Of a DNA stretch of 23,196 nucleotides, positions 1 to 6,636 are shown in pieces; the first letter of the stretch is position 1, and each line of letters opens with the position of its first letter. The stretch covers positions 1-23,196 of the forward strand of contig CALBGF010000077.1 of NCBI GenBank assembly GCA_937893635.1. The letters are read 5' to 3'. The position numbers were made by a program, and so were the translations under genes. Source of the DNA: an uncultured Mollicutes bacterium. GTDB lineage: Bacteria > Bacillota_I > Bacilli_A > RFN20 > CAG-826. A model generated the notes under the pieces. That model did no database searches, was not told the origin of the DNA, and worked only from the letters and a program-made list of their open reading frames with translations.

Positions 1-159
1 AAGTTTTACAAAAAAAGCACCTTATTTTCTTAGTAATCGTACTTCGCATAATAGATATTATGTTAACCAAAAATGTTAAAAAGCACGATTATATCGACAC
101 TTTAATTTTTAAATAAGTTTGATATAATCGCTGAAAACTAAACTTTTCCACATAATTTG
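1..159. other. Gene-free left edge with two inverted repeats
   Basis: No convincing reading frame on either strand. Two inverted repeats are visible: CATAATA/TATTATG at 47-62 (7-bp arms, 2-nt centre), and CGATTATATC at 86-95 matched by GATATAATCG at 121-130 (10-bp arms, 25-nt spacer). Each arm of the second repeat carries a TATAAT-like hexamer, one on each strand, but neither has a good -35. The region probably holds the promoter/operator of a minus-strand gene lying to the left of the window; this is inference. Confidence 0.5.
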
Positions 160-203
160 TTTAACTATTTATTTACTAATTAACTACTAAATAACTACTA
201 AAA
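160..203 (-). repeat. 11-bp phased array, four units (TAGTAG-like core)
   Basis: Four consecutive 11-bp units start at 160, 171, 182 and 193 on the plus strand; the two rightmost share AACTACTAAA, the other two are degenerate (core ACTA). Read on the minus strand, the sense strand of the neighbours, the core is TAGTAG or TAGTA. The array begins about 11 nt after the TGA of the PemK-like gene. The same type of array recurs at 5341-5373 and 18387-18419. Function unknown. Confidence 0.8.
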
Positions 204-214
204 GCGTATTTTAC

Positions 215-748
215 TCAATATAATAGTACTTTTCTTAATCCACTTTTTAATATGGCTATTTGTTGATCACTTAACCTTAACTTGGTTGCGCCTTGTTCAT
301 TAGAGTTGATTATCGGACGTACATAAATTCGTAATTTATCTAAAGAACGTATTTGGTTAAGAACCGCTAAAGTCTCGTGGTCAGTTACTATTCCCGATAT
401 GTTTCCTAAGTTTATGTCACTTGCGGGATTTGCGCCATGACGATTGCTTTTTAAAGGACAGACAACCACTAATGGATTATTCGCTTTACTATCCACTAAC
501 ACAACACCATAATGTCGATTAGAAAATTCACAGTTAACATTTACTCCCCAATCGAACTCATAAATGTCTCCAACACGCATTTCTAAATTGGGACTATAAT
601 TCTCCTGGTAAGTAATATACTCTAATTGTCTTTTAACCCATTCTAGTTGTTGCTTGAGATTGTTAAGAGCGGTATACTTCTTTTTATTCTCTTCTGATAA
701 ATAATTTGCTTCATCACATTTGAAACGAATAAGTTTACTATATGACAT
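215..748 (-). CDS. PemK/MazF-family protein with N-terminal extension
   Basis: 177 aa. Residues about 57-177 look like the PemK/MazF fold: a GDIYEFDWG strand (60-68), RHYGVVLV (78-85), VVCPLKS (96-101) and NQIRSLDKLR (131-140), which matches the conserved NQIRTIDKxR segment of MazF-type endoribonucleases. Residues 1-55 are charged and helical, longer than in a typical 110-120 aa MazF. I chose the ATG at 748 because GAGGTG lies 5-7 nt upstream; an in-frame ATG at 787 has no such site. No antitoxin-like gene is adjacent: the next gene upstream is the ABC permease, ended by its own terminator. Known family role is mRNA cleavage, counteracted by an antitoxin; whether this protein is toxic, or inhibited by its own N-terminal region, cannot be seen here. 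It ends with TGA and has its own promoter. Confidence 0.8.
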   Translation of the reverse strand: MSYSKLIRFKCDEANYLSEENKKKYTALNNLKQQLEWVKRQLEYITYQENYSPNLEMRVGDIYEFDWGVNVNCEFSNRHYGVVLVDSKANNPLVVVCPLKSNRHGANPASDINLGNISGIVTDHETLAVLNQIRSLDKLRIYVRPIINSNEQGATKLRLSDQQIAILKSGLRKVLLY

Positions 749-763
749 TTTTTTCACCTCATT

Positions 764-769
764 ATTATA
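764..769 (-). promoter_or_regulatory. -10 element of the PemK-like gene
   Basis: TATAAT on the minus strand, predicting a start of transcription about 9 nt before the ATG at 748. No good -35 is seen. It lies downstream of the permease terminator, so the gene can be expressed on its own. Confidence 0.5.
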
Positions 770-804
770 TAGTGAAAGAAAATTCATTTTTCGAAAAAAA
801 TTTG

Positions 805-838
805 AAAAAAATAAAAAAAGCAGTAGTTAAACTGCTTT
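805..838 (-). terminator. Rho-independent terminator of the transporter operon
   Basis: An 8-bp stem (817-824 with 831-838, core AGCAGT/ACTGCT) with a 6-nt loop, followed on the minus strand by a T-rich run (805-818). The permease stop codon (827-829) lies within the loop. Confidence 0.85.
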
Positions 839-1591
839 TAGACGTTTGCTTAAATGTTTAATAATTGATTCACCAATAATGACAATAATTACAATTTCTA
901 TGATAATAGCAATTAAGTTTGCCATATCTAGTATACTAAATGAACTATAAATCATTAATCCAACGCTTCTTCTTACTTGACATAAATATTCGCCAGTAAC
1001 AATTACTTTAAAACCTAATCCAATCGTTTGAAGTAAGCAAGTAACAATGCTAGGAAACATAAGTGGTAAATAAATTTTAAAGAATTTTCTCCATTTACTA
1101 GCGTCAGTAACATGTAATTCCAATACGATATTTTGATCCATATTATCAATAGACGCTACCGTGGCTTCTAACATAACGGGCATTGTTACTAAAAAGCAAA
1201 TAAGCATAGGTCGAATGATATGAGCACTACTACCGCGAATGATAATAAAAATGTAAATGGCTACCGCTACTAATGGCGAAGCTTTCATGATTATAATAAT
1301 CGGACGAAGAAAGCTCATAATTAGACGATTATAGTAGTATAGAAGCGCGATAACCAAAGAAATGATTAAAGATACAACTAATACTCCAAAAAGCCTTAAA
1401 AACGTGTATATGAAGTTTAAAATGGTATCTTTGTTTGTAATGTTATTAATAAAACAAGTAGAAATATCTTTAATAGTCGGATATATTTGCGGATCTTGCT
1501 TTTGATAACTAACTAAAGCAATTAAAGCGACTAATAAAATAATAGAAAATAATGAGACAATTTTACTACTTATTGAGGTAGAAGTTTTCAT
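827..1591 (-). CDS. ABC transporter permease (nitrate/sulfonate/thiamine-precursor type)
   Basis: 254 aa integral membrane protein of the BPD_transp_1 family. Hydrophobic segments cover most of the chain, and a degenerate EAA loop is visible around DASKWRKFFKIYLP in the C-terminal half. The ATG at 1591 is preceded by GGAGG about 11 nt upstream, so the gene overlaps the end of the solute-binding protein gene by 26 nt and is probably translationally coupled; a frame extension to 1612 has no ribosome binding site. The pair resembles the SsuA/SsuC, TauA/TauC or ThiY/ThiX arrangement, but no ATP-binding subunit is encoded here. The substrate cannot be inferred. The operon ends in a terminator that overlaps its stop codon. 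Confidence 0.85.
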   Translation of the reverse strand: MKTSTSISSKIVSLFSIILLVALIALVSYQKQDPQIYPTIKDISTCFINNITNKDTILNFIYTFLRLFGVLVVSLIISLVIALLYYYNRLIMSFLRPIIIIMKASPLVAVAIYIFIIIRGSSAHIIRPMLICFLVTMPVMLEATVASIDNMDQNIVLELHVTDASKWRKFFKIYLPLMFPSIVTCLLQTIGLGFKVIVTGEYLCQVRRSVGLMIYSSFSILDMANLIAIIIEIVIIVIIGESIIKHLSKRLKAV

Positions 1592-2510
1592 CTGGAAGTT
1601 TTCCTCCCACATTAGCGCTTAATCCTAAGTTAATCATCGCATTAAAATATCCTTCTACTAGTTCTTTTTCATTATTAAATGATTTATATCCAGAGTTAGG
1701 AATAGCTTTGGCTAATAGAGCTTCTTTAAATGTTCCAGTAACTGTTTCAGCGTTTTTAGCAGTTGTAGTTACGTCTTTTGTTGCTAGTTCAATTGAAGCA
1801 TCTATTTCTTTTAATGCTGGCTTTAATTCTTCGTATTTAGAAATCTTTACAAACATTGCACTTTGTGGATACGAATCTAAACCGGTTGCGGTTTTCCAAA
1901 AGTCAAGTAATGGTTTAACATATACTCCTTCTAAGTTAAGCGCAGAAATATTCGGTTGAGCGGATATAACATAATCAGCAGTTCCGCTAGAAAATGCTGA
2001 ATTAGCCATAACAACATTATCAACGTATTCAATAGTTATATCGTTGCTTAAATTAGTACTTGATATTACTGTATTCAAAATAATATCAGGAGTACTACCC
2101 TTTCCATAACTTGTAATTGTTTTTCCTCTTAAATCATCAAATTCTTTAACTTCTTCTCTTGATAATAAATAAATATTATCCCAAACAATCGTACGATATA
2201 GACCATATGTAGGGTTTTCTTCCTTGTTATAACGCATAGCGCCTAAATTAATTGGAGCAATAATTATATCTTTATCTTTGCTAGCAAAGGCCGCTGTTAA
2301 AGGTTGAGGACCGCTAACGACTTCAACATCATCCATATGATTAATTGCGTAATTACTAATAGCAATAGTTGGAGTACCATTTGGAGTAATAATACTTGGA
2401 TAGACTTTAGTTTCGTTTACGCTACTACTTGTGCTAGTGGATGTAGAGTTTCCATTACATCCAACTAACAATAAAGAGACACTTAAAAATAATAAATTTT
2501 TCTTTTTCAT
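1566..2510 (-). CDS. Solute-binding lipoprotein of an ABC transporter (NMT1/TauA-like)
   Basis: 314 aa. The N-terminus is MKKK plus a hydrophobic stretch ending in the lipobox LLVGC, so the mature protein is probably lipid-anchored outside the membrane. A short Ser/Thr/Asn linker follows the cysteine. The body has the features of type 2 periplasmic binding proteins of the NMT1/SsuA group, for example the PNGTPTIAISNYAI start, the DDLRGKTITSYGKGSTPDIIL hinge-like segment, and TADYVISAQP. It should deliver ligand to the permease encoded next. The start at 2510 follows GGTGA with 5-nt spacing; the in-frame GTG at 2519 lies inside that site. First gene of a two-gene operon whose promoter carries a Crp-type box at -41.5. 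Ligand unknown. Confidence 0.85.
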   Translation of the reverse strand: MKKKNLLFLSVSLLLVGCNGNSTSTSTSSSVNETKVYPSIITPNGTPTIAISNYAINHMDDVEVVSGPQPLTAAFASKDKDIIIAPINLGAMRYNKEENPTYGLYRTIVWDNIYLLSREEVKEFDDLRGKTITSYGKGSTPDIILNTVISSTNLSNDITIEYVDNVVMANSAFSSGTADYVISAQPNISALNLEGVYVKPLLDFWKTATGLDSYPQSAMFVKISKYEELKPALKEIDASIELATKDVTTTAKNAETVTGTFKEALLAKAIPNSGYKSFNNEKELVEGYFNAMINLGLSANVGGKLPDENFYLNK

Positions 2511-2526
2511 TTTAATCACCTAGTTA

Positions 2527-2532
2527 ATTATA
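2527..2532 (-). promoter_or_regulatory. -10 element of the transporter operon
   Basis: TATAAT on the minus strand, no recognisable -35. Taking the usual geometry, +1 is near 2520, so the leader is only about 10 nt. The lack of a -35 and the Crp-type box centred at 2561.5 (-41.5) fit an activator-dependent class II promoter. Confidence 0.6.
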
Positions 2533-2541
2533 TGCTATAAT
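2533..2541 (+). promoter_or_regulatory. Extended -10 promoter of the Crp/Fnr gene
   Basis: TGCTATAAT is a full extended -10 (TGnTATAAT) on the plus strand. +1 is expected near 2548, 36 nt before the ATG at 2584. The palindrome at 2554-2569 would then lie over about +7 to +22, a position suited to repression. Confidence 0.65.
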
Positions 2542-2553
2542 ACAAATATGTTT

Positions 2554-2569
2554 TGTGATAATTATCACA
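2554..2569. promoter_or_regulatory. Crp/Fnr-type operator, perfect palindrome
   Basis: TGTGATAATTATCACA is its own reverse complement and fits the TGTGA-N6-TCACA site of Crp-family proteins exactly. It lies between the divergent regulator gene and transporter operon. The neighbouring regulator carries the R-E-x-x-x-R recognition-helix residues that read this half site in E. coli CRP. Confidence 0.85.
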
Positions 2570-2583
2570 GTTAGGAGCTCAAT

Positions 2584-3210
2584 ATGTTAACTTCTTTAGA
2601 TTTAGTTGCTGTACTTAATAAAGATGAATTTAAGTATGTGAAGTATTTAGAATTTCATAAAACCGATGTATTGTACTTTGAAAGCGATGCTTGTAACAAC
2701 ATTGATATATTAGTTAAAGGCGAGATTATCATGACTAAAAGTGATTTAGATGGTAATGAAGAAACTTTTAACTATATGAAAGCACCGAATATTTTTGGTA
2801 ATAATTTGATTTTCGCTTCTTCTAACCGCTACTTAGGTAATGTTACTAGTTATAGCGATGTAGCGTTATATCGAATTAATAAAGATAATTTATTATATTT
2901 ATTATCAAATAACAAAACGTTTTTAACTATGTATCTTGAACTTTTAGCTAATAAATCACTGGAATTATCAAAACACTTGCAAGTAATATCAATTCAAAAT
3001 GTTGAAAAACGTCTATTAAGCTTTTTAAAGATGAAATTTAAAGAAAATAATGGCTATTATCAAATTCATTCAATGACAAGTTTGGCAAAAGAATTGTCAT
3101 TACCGCGTGAGACTACTTCTAGAATGGTTTATAAGCTATCTAGAGCTAACAAATTCATTTATATAGATAAAACGTTTAAAGAAATTAAAAACGCCTTAGA
3201 TTCGCTCTAA
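2584..3210 (+). CDS. Crp/Fnr-family transcriptional regulator
   Basis: 208 aa. An N-terminal cyclic-nucleotide-binding-like beta roll (about 20-108), a long dimer helix (about 112-140), and a C-terminal winged helix-turn-helix (about 143-200). The recognition helix PRETTSRMVYKL has R175, E176 and R180 in the same spacing as R180, E181 and R185 of E. coli CRP. The typical cAMP phosphate-binding cassette is not evident, and only one cysteine is obvious in the sensor region (Cys37), so neither cAMP nor a 4Fe-4S Fnr cluster is supported; the effector is unknown. AGGAG precedes the ATG by 6-7 nt. It is the only plus-strand gene, divergent from the transporter operon, and probably controls both through the palindrome at 2554-2569. 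Confidence 0.9.
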   Translation: MLTSLDLVAVLNKDEFKYVKYLEFHKTDVLYFESDACNNIDILVKGEIIMTKSDLDGNEETFNYMKAPNIFGNNLIFASSNRYLGNVTSYSDVALYRINKDNLLYLLSNNKTFLTMYLELLANKSLELSKHLQVISIQNVEKRLLSFLKMKFKENNGYYQIHSMTSLAKELSLPRETTSRMVYKLSRANKFIYIDKTFKEIKNALDSL

Positions 3211-3222
3211 GGCGCTTTTTTT
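3192..3222. terminator. Shared bidirectional terminator
   Basis: A perfect 9-bp stem (CGCCTTAGA with TCTAAGGCG, 3192-3200 and 3206-3214) and 5-nt loop, with a T run after it on the plus strand (3216-3222) and a run of T on the minus strand side. It overlaps the regulator stop codon and serves the convergent deoB gene too. Confidence 0.9.
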
Positions 3223-4408
3223 ATTTAAGTAGTTCTTCTATTGGCTCACCAATCATATTACTTGCTTTTTTAAGTCCAAAGTTTTCTAGTATTGTTGCAC
3301 CAATATCAGCGAAGGTATTACGTTCATGTAAGAGTTTTCCATCAACGATTGATTTAGAATAACATAATAATGGGACATGTTCTCTTGTATGATCAGTACC
3401 AGTATGAGTTGGATCATTACCATGATCAGCGGTAATCATTACTAAGTCATCATCATTAATTGTTTCTAATAAAACTTTTAATTTCTTATCAAAGTCTTCA
3501 ATTGCTTTACCATATCCAATAGGGTTACGGCGGTGTCCATATTCAGAATCAAATTCCACTAAGTTAACAAAGCATAATCCCTTATAATCTTTTTTAGCTT
3601 CTTCGATTGTTTTATCCATACCATCATTATTAGATATAGTTCTTTGAGTGCGAGTTACACCTGCTCCATTAAATATATCATTGATTTTACCAACACAACT
3701 TACTTCGTATCCAGCATCTTTTAAGATATTCATAGCGGTTGTTCCAGTTGGAGATAAAGCATAGTCGTGGCGATTAGATGTACGTTTGAAGTTATCTTTA
3801 TTATCGCCAACATATGGACGAGCAATAATTCGACCTAATAAATATTCCGGGCGCATACAAATGTTACGCGCTATTTCACAGTCTTTATATAACTCATTTA
3901 AAGGAATTATACTTTCATGAGCGGCAATTTGAAGAACACTATCAGCGCTTGTATAAACAATTAAAGCACCTGTTTTCATTTGCTCTTCACCAAGTTGTTT
4001 AATGATTTCAGTTCCGCTTGCGGCAATATTACCGATAATTTTACGACCAGTTTTTTCTTCTAATTCATCAATTAATTCTTTTGGAAAACCTGTATCAGTA
4101 AATGTTTTAAATGGTTTAGTTGTTAATATACCCATCATTTCCCAGTGACCAGTCATAGTATCTTTTCCGTTACTTGCCTCATTTAAAATTAATGAATAAG
4201 CATGAGGATGAGATACAACCGATGATCCCACTACTTTTCCTAAGTCTCCAATTCCTAAAGCGTTTATAGTAGGAATATCAAGTCCTCCGCAACGCTCAGA
4301 AGTATGAACCCATGTATTAGTGCCTTCATCACCAAATTTATTAGCGTCTTTCATGGCTCCAATACCGGCGGAATCCATTACAATAACAAATATACGTTTA
4401 TATTTCAT
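3221..4408 (-). CDS. deoB: Phosphopentomutase
   Basis: 395 aa, the usual length for bacterial DeoB. It interconverts ribose/deoxyribose 1-phosphate and 5-phosphate in nucleoside salvage, in the cytosol. Alkaline-phosphatase-superfamily motifs are present: IVMDSAGIGA at the N-terminus (Asp12 metal ligand), KDTMTGHWEMMG (residues 82-93, containing the phosphorylated threonine), and the C-terminal metal site ITADHGNDPTHTGTDHTREHVPLL in several conserved pieces. GAGAGGAAG precedes the start. The gene follows the recombinase gene after 35 nt, with a possible promoter of its own in the gap. No nucleoside phosphorylase or deoC lies beside it. Confidence 0.97.
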   Translation of the reverse strand: MKYKRIFVIVMDSAGIGAMKDANKFGDEGTNTWVHTSERCGGLDIPTINALGIGDLGKVVGSSVVSHPHAYSLILNEASNGKDTMTGHWEMMGILTTKPFKTFTDTGFPKELIDELEEKTGRKIIGNIAASGTEIIKQLGEEQMKTGALIVYTSADSVLQIAAHESIIPLNELYKDCEIARNICMRPEYLLGRIIARPYVGDNKDNFKRTSNRHDYALSPTGTTAMNILKDAGYEVSCVGKINDIFNGAGVTRTQRTISNNDGMDKTIEEAKKDYKGLCFVNLVEFDSEYGHRRNPIGYGKAIEDFDKKLKVLLETINDDDLVMITADHGNDPTHTGTDHTREHVPLLCYSKSIVDGKLLHERNTFADIGATILENFGLKKASNMIGEPIEELLK

Positions 4409-4435
4409 ATAAAAAATCTTCCTCTCACATTAATT

Positions 4436-4441
4436 ATTATA
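4436..4441 (-). promoter_or_regulatory. Possible -10 of deoB
   Basis: TATAAT on the minus strand just after the recombinase stop codon, with a poor TTGTAT at -35 spacing (17 bp). It would give a leader of about 21 nt to deoB. Confidence 0.35.
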
Positions 4442-4443
4442 TC

Positions 4444-5325
4444 TTACTTTCTTTTATTATACAAATCATAGGCACTTAAAATGCGGTTTTGCGTAATTGT
4501 TGTATAAATTTGTGTTGTAGCAATGTCTGAATGCCCTAGCATCTCTTGCACCACTCTTAATTGGGCGCCATTTTCTAATAAATGTGTAGCAAATGAATGG
4601 CGTAAGGTATGGGGCGATATTTCTTTATCAATATTAGCCATTTCAGCATACTTCCTTATGACTTTAAAAAAGTATTGACGCGATAAAGGCTTTCCATATT
4701 TAGATAAGAAAATATAATTACTTTTATTCTTCTTATCTTCATAGCGAACCTCATCTAAATAGGCACATAAATATTCTAAAGCAAATTCCCCAATTGGAAC
4801 TCTTCTTTCTTTAGAGCCTTTACCAATAACAGTTACAATACCTTTAGAAATATTTACATTAGAAAACTTTAAATTTAATAATTCCGAAACACGCAATCCA
4901 GAAGCATACATTACTTCTAACATCGCTTTATCTCTTAACCCATCTTTTTTTGTTAAATCTGGTTGATCTAATAATGCTTCAACTTCTTCCATTGTAAGAT
5001 AAGTAGGTAACAAAGTGTGTTGTTTAGGTAAATCAACTTTGGGAATTTGTAATCGATAATAGTTTTCTCTTTGTAAGAATTTATAGAAATTACGAATAAC
5101 TGAAACTCTTCTTACTATTGTCCGAGCGGATATTTGATGTAAGGCTTCGTAACGAACAAAGCGCGGAAAAAGTTCTGGTGCTAAATCATCAGTGTCATCT
5201 AAGTTATCAATCGCCGCTATAAAGAAATTCAAATCATCTTTATAGGCACTTATGGTATTTTCTGATAATCCTTTTTCAACGATTAGATAATCAAGAAATA
5301 AATTAATTGCTTCATGAATATCCAT
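4444..5325 (-). CDS. xerD: Tyrosine recombinase, XerD type
   Basis: 293 aa, within the XerC/XerD size range. An N-terminal SAM-like core-binding domain (about 1-90) precedes the catalytic domain (about 106-290). The catalytic set is complete: R145 (SGLRVSELL), K169 (GKGSKERRVP), H239 and R242 (HTLRHSFATH), H265 (LGHSDIATTQIYT) and Y274. It lacks phage-integrase extensions and sits among housekeeping genes (dinB, deoB); in Bacillus xerD also lies directly upstream of the deoB homologue drm, which supports chromosome dimer resolution at dif rather than a mobile element. AAGGAG lies 8 nt before the ATG. XerC or a single-recombinase XerH/XerS system are alternatives. Confidence 0.9.
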   Translation of the reverse strand: MDIHEAINLFLDYLIVEKGLSENTISAYKDDLNFFIAAIDNLDDTDDLAPELFPRFVRYEALHQISARTIVRRVSVIRNFYKFLQRENYYRLQIPKVDLPKQHTLLPTYLTMEEVEALLDQPDLTKKDGLRDKAMLEVMYASGLRVSELLNLKFSNVNISKGIVTVIGKGSKERRVPIGEFALEYLCAYLDEVRYEDKKNKSNYIFLSKYGKPLSRQYFFKVIRKYAEMANIDKEISPHTLRHSFATHLLENGAQLRVVQEMLGHSDIATTQIYTTITQNRILSAYDLYNKRK

Positions 5326-5340
5326 AAAATTAACTCCTTA

Positions 5341-5373
5341 TCTACTAGTTAACTACTAGTTAATTACTATTTA
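5341..5373 (-). repeat. 11-bp phased array, three units, overlapping dinB stop
   Basis: Plus-strand units TCTACTAGTTA (5341), ACTACTAGTTA (5352) and ATTACTATTTA (5363) follow each other with no gap. On the sense strand each reads TAACTAGTAG-like. The dinB stop codon TAG (5367-5369) is part of the first unit in the direction of transcription, and the last unit runs into the AAGGAG ribosome binding site of the recombinase gene. Confidence 0.85.
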
Positions 5374-6539
5374 TCTCTTTTTGCCTCACTTGCTCGCTTA
5401 AATACGTCTTTTTTAAGTTTGCGATTCAAATCATTAATTAAGAGTTTAGTTTTAGACTCTTCTTCATGAATTTGATAGTTAAATAAGCTCATTTGTAACT
5501 TGATTTCATTTTTAGAAATAAGATTTTGTAATGTTACTCCTACTAAACGAATAGGCTCTTGATTATTAAGTTTATCATAGACAAGCAAGGCTTTTTCTAA
5601 AATTGTTTCATAATCATTAAAAGGCTCACGGAATGTCATACACTTAGTATGTAAACGGAAATCAATAGTTTTAATTGTTATTTGAATAGTATTGCCTAAT
5701 TTATTTTCTTCTTGCGCTCTTTCACTTACGTCTTTTGATAAATATTTAATCATCGACTTTATTTCTTCATAATCAGTAGTGTCATGATCAAATGTACGTG
5801 ATGTTCCGATTGATTTAGGATCGGCAACTTCAGTTTCAACAACATCAGAACCATAGCCATCAATCCATTCCATACAAGTATAATAGAATTTACCTAATTG
5901 CTTTTTTAATTTCTCTTGATCAACTATTTTTAATGATCCGATTGTATCCACGCCGATATCTCTTAGTCTTGGTGCAGTTTTTTTACCGATTCCAAACATA
6001 CTTTCAATTGGTAAAGGATAAATCATTTTTTTCACATCTCTACGTCTAATAATTGTAATTCCCATCGGTTTTTTCATGTCTGAGGCCATTTTAGCTAAAA
6101 ACTTTGTAGGTGCAATACCAATGGAGCATTTTAATTTTGTTTTTTCATATAATCCATTTTGTAAATCTTTTAAGTATTGATAAGGATTCTTTTGATTCTT
6201 TAATGGCTCAGTCATATCAACAAAGCATTCATCTATGGACGCTACTTGGATGATAGGAGAATAATGGCGGACATAATCAAAGAATTCTTTTGATAAACGC
6301 TCATATAATTCAAAATGACAAGGGGTAATTATCACATTTGGGCATAGTTCTTTAGCTTGATAAGTTGGCATAGCGCTATGAATACCAAAAGCTCTAGCTT
6401 CATAATTAGCGGTGGAAACAATGCCTCTTCTTCCGATTCCTGCAACGATTAATGGTTTACCTTCATATTCAGGATGAACGATAGTTTCAGCAGTAGCAAA
6501 AAAGCAATTTAAATCGATATGCATAATTATCTTACTCAT
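5367..6539 (-). CDS. dinB: DNA polymerase IV (Y family)
   Basis: 390 aa. Translesion polymerase acting at stalled forks. The palm metal ligands are D9 (MHIDLNCFF) and D103-E104 (SIDECFVDMT); the KFLAKMASDMKKPMGI segment and helix-hairpin-helix IESMFGIGKKTAPRLRDIG are typical. A little-finger domain follows (about 235-345). QMSLF at 349-353 is a beta-clamp binding motif of the QLSLF type. AGGAGATGG precedes the ATG by 4 nt. It has an extended -10 promoter and is probably cotranscribed with the recombinase and deoB. I do not see a LexA box in the short promoter. Confidence 0.96.
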   Translation of the reverse strand: MSKIIMHIDLNCFFATAETIVHPEYEGKPLIVAGIGRRGIVSTANYEARAFGIHSAMPTYQAKELCPNVIITPCHFELYERLSKEFFDYVRHYSPIIQVASIDECFVDMTEPLKNQKNPYQYLKDLQNGLYEKTKLKCSIGIAPTKFLAKMASDMKKPMGITIIRRRDVKKMIYPLPIESMFGIGKKTAPRLRDIGVDTIGSLKIVDQEKLKKQLGKFYYTCMEWIDGYGSDVVETEVADPKSIGTSRTFDHDTTDYEEIKSMIKYLSKDVSERAQEENKLGNTIQITIKTIDFRLHTKCMTFREPFNDYETILEKALLVYDKLNNQEPIRLVGVTLQNLISKNEIKLQMSLFNYQIHEEESKTKLLINDLNRKLKKDVFKRASEAKRDK

Positions 6540-6561
6540 GAAACCATCTCCTATCGCTAAT

Positions 6562-6570
6562 ATTATAGCA
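6562..6570 (-). promoter_or_regulatory. Extended -10 promoter of dinB
   Basis: TGCTATAAT on the minus strand; +1 expected near 6555, 16 nt before the ATG. The -35 region is weak, as usual for extended -10 promoters. Confidence 0.6.
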
Positions 6571-6589
6571 AATATTGAAGTGATATTTA

Positions 6590-6626
6590 AACAAAAGAAA
6601 AGGAACTATCGTTATTAATAGTTCCT
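6590..6626 (-). terminator. Terminator of the GH3 operon
   Basis: A 9-bp perfect stem (6601-6609 with 6618-6626, AGGAACTAT/ATAGTTCCT), 8-nt loop, followed on the minus strand by TTTTCTTTTGTTT. Confidence 0.85.
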
Positions 6627-6636
6627 AATGTAATTC

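Noticed and set aside
121..130. Plus-strand promoter at the left edge leading into 215-748
   Set aside because: TATAAT is present but no -35, and the downstream gene is on the other strand.
160..203. TRAP-type (U/G)AG repeat target
   Set aside because: TRAP sites are triplets spaced by 2-3 nt in one long run. Here two UAG touch and then 5 nt follow, in an 11-nt period, with only 3-4 units.
160..203. CRISPR array
   Set aside because: Units are 11 bp with no spacers of 25-40 bp and no cas genes.
215..217. TGA read as tryptophan, extending the PemK-like gene into the repeat array
   Set aside because: Tryptophan in the other genes is TGG, and the MazF domain is complete at this TGA.
4444..5325. 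Mobile-element integrase
   Set aside because: Size, motifs and position beside dinB and deoB fit a housekeeping Xer recombinase; no att-like repeats, excisionase or cargo seen.
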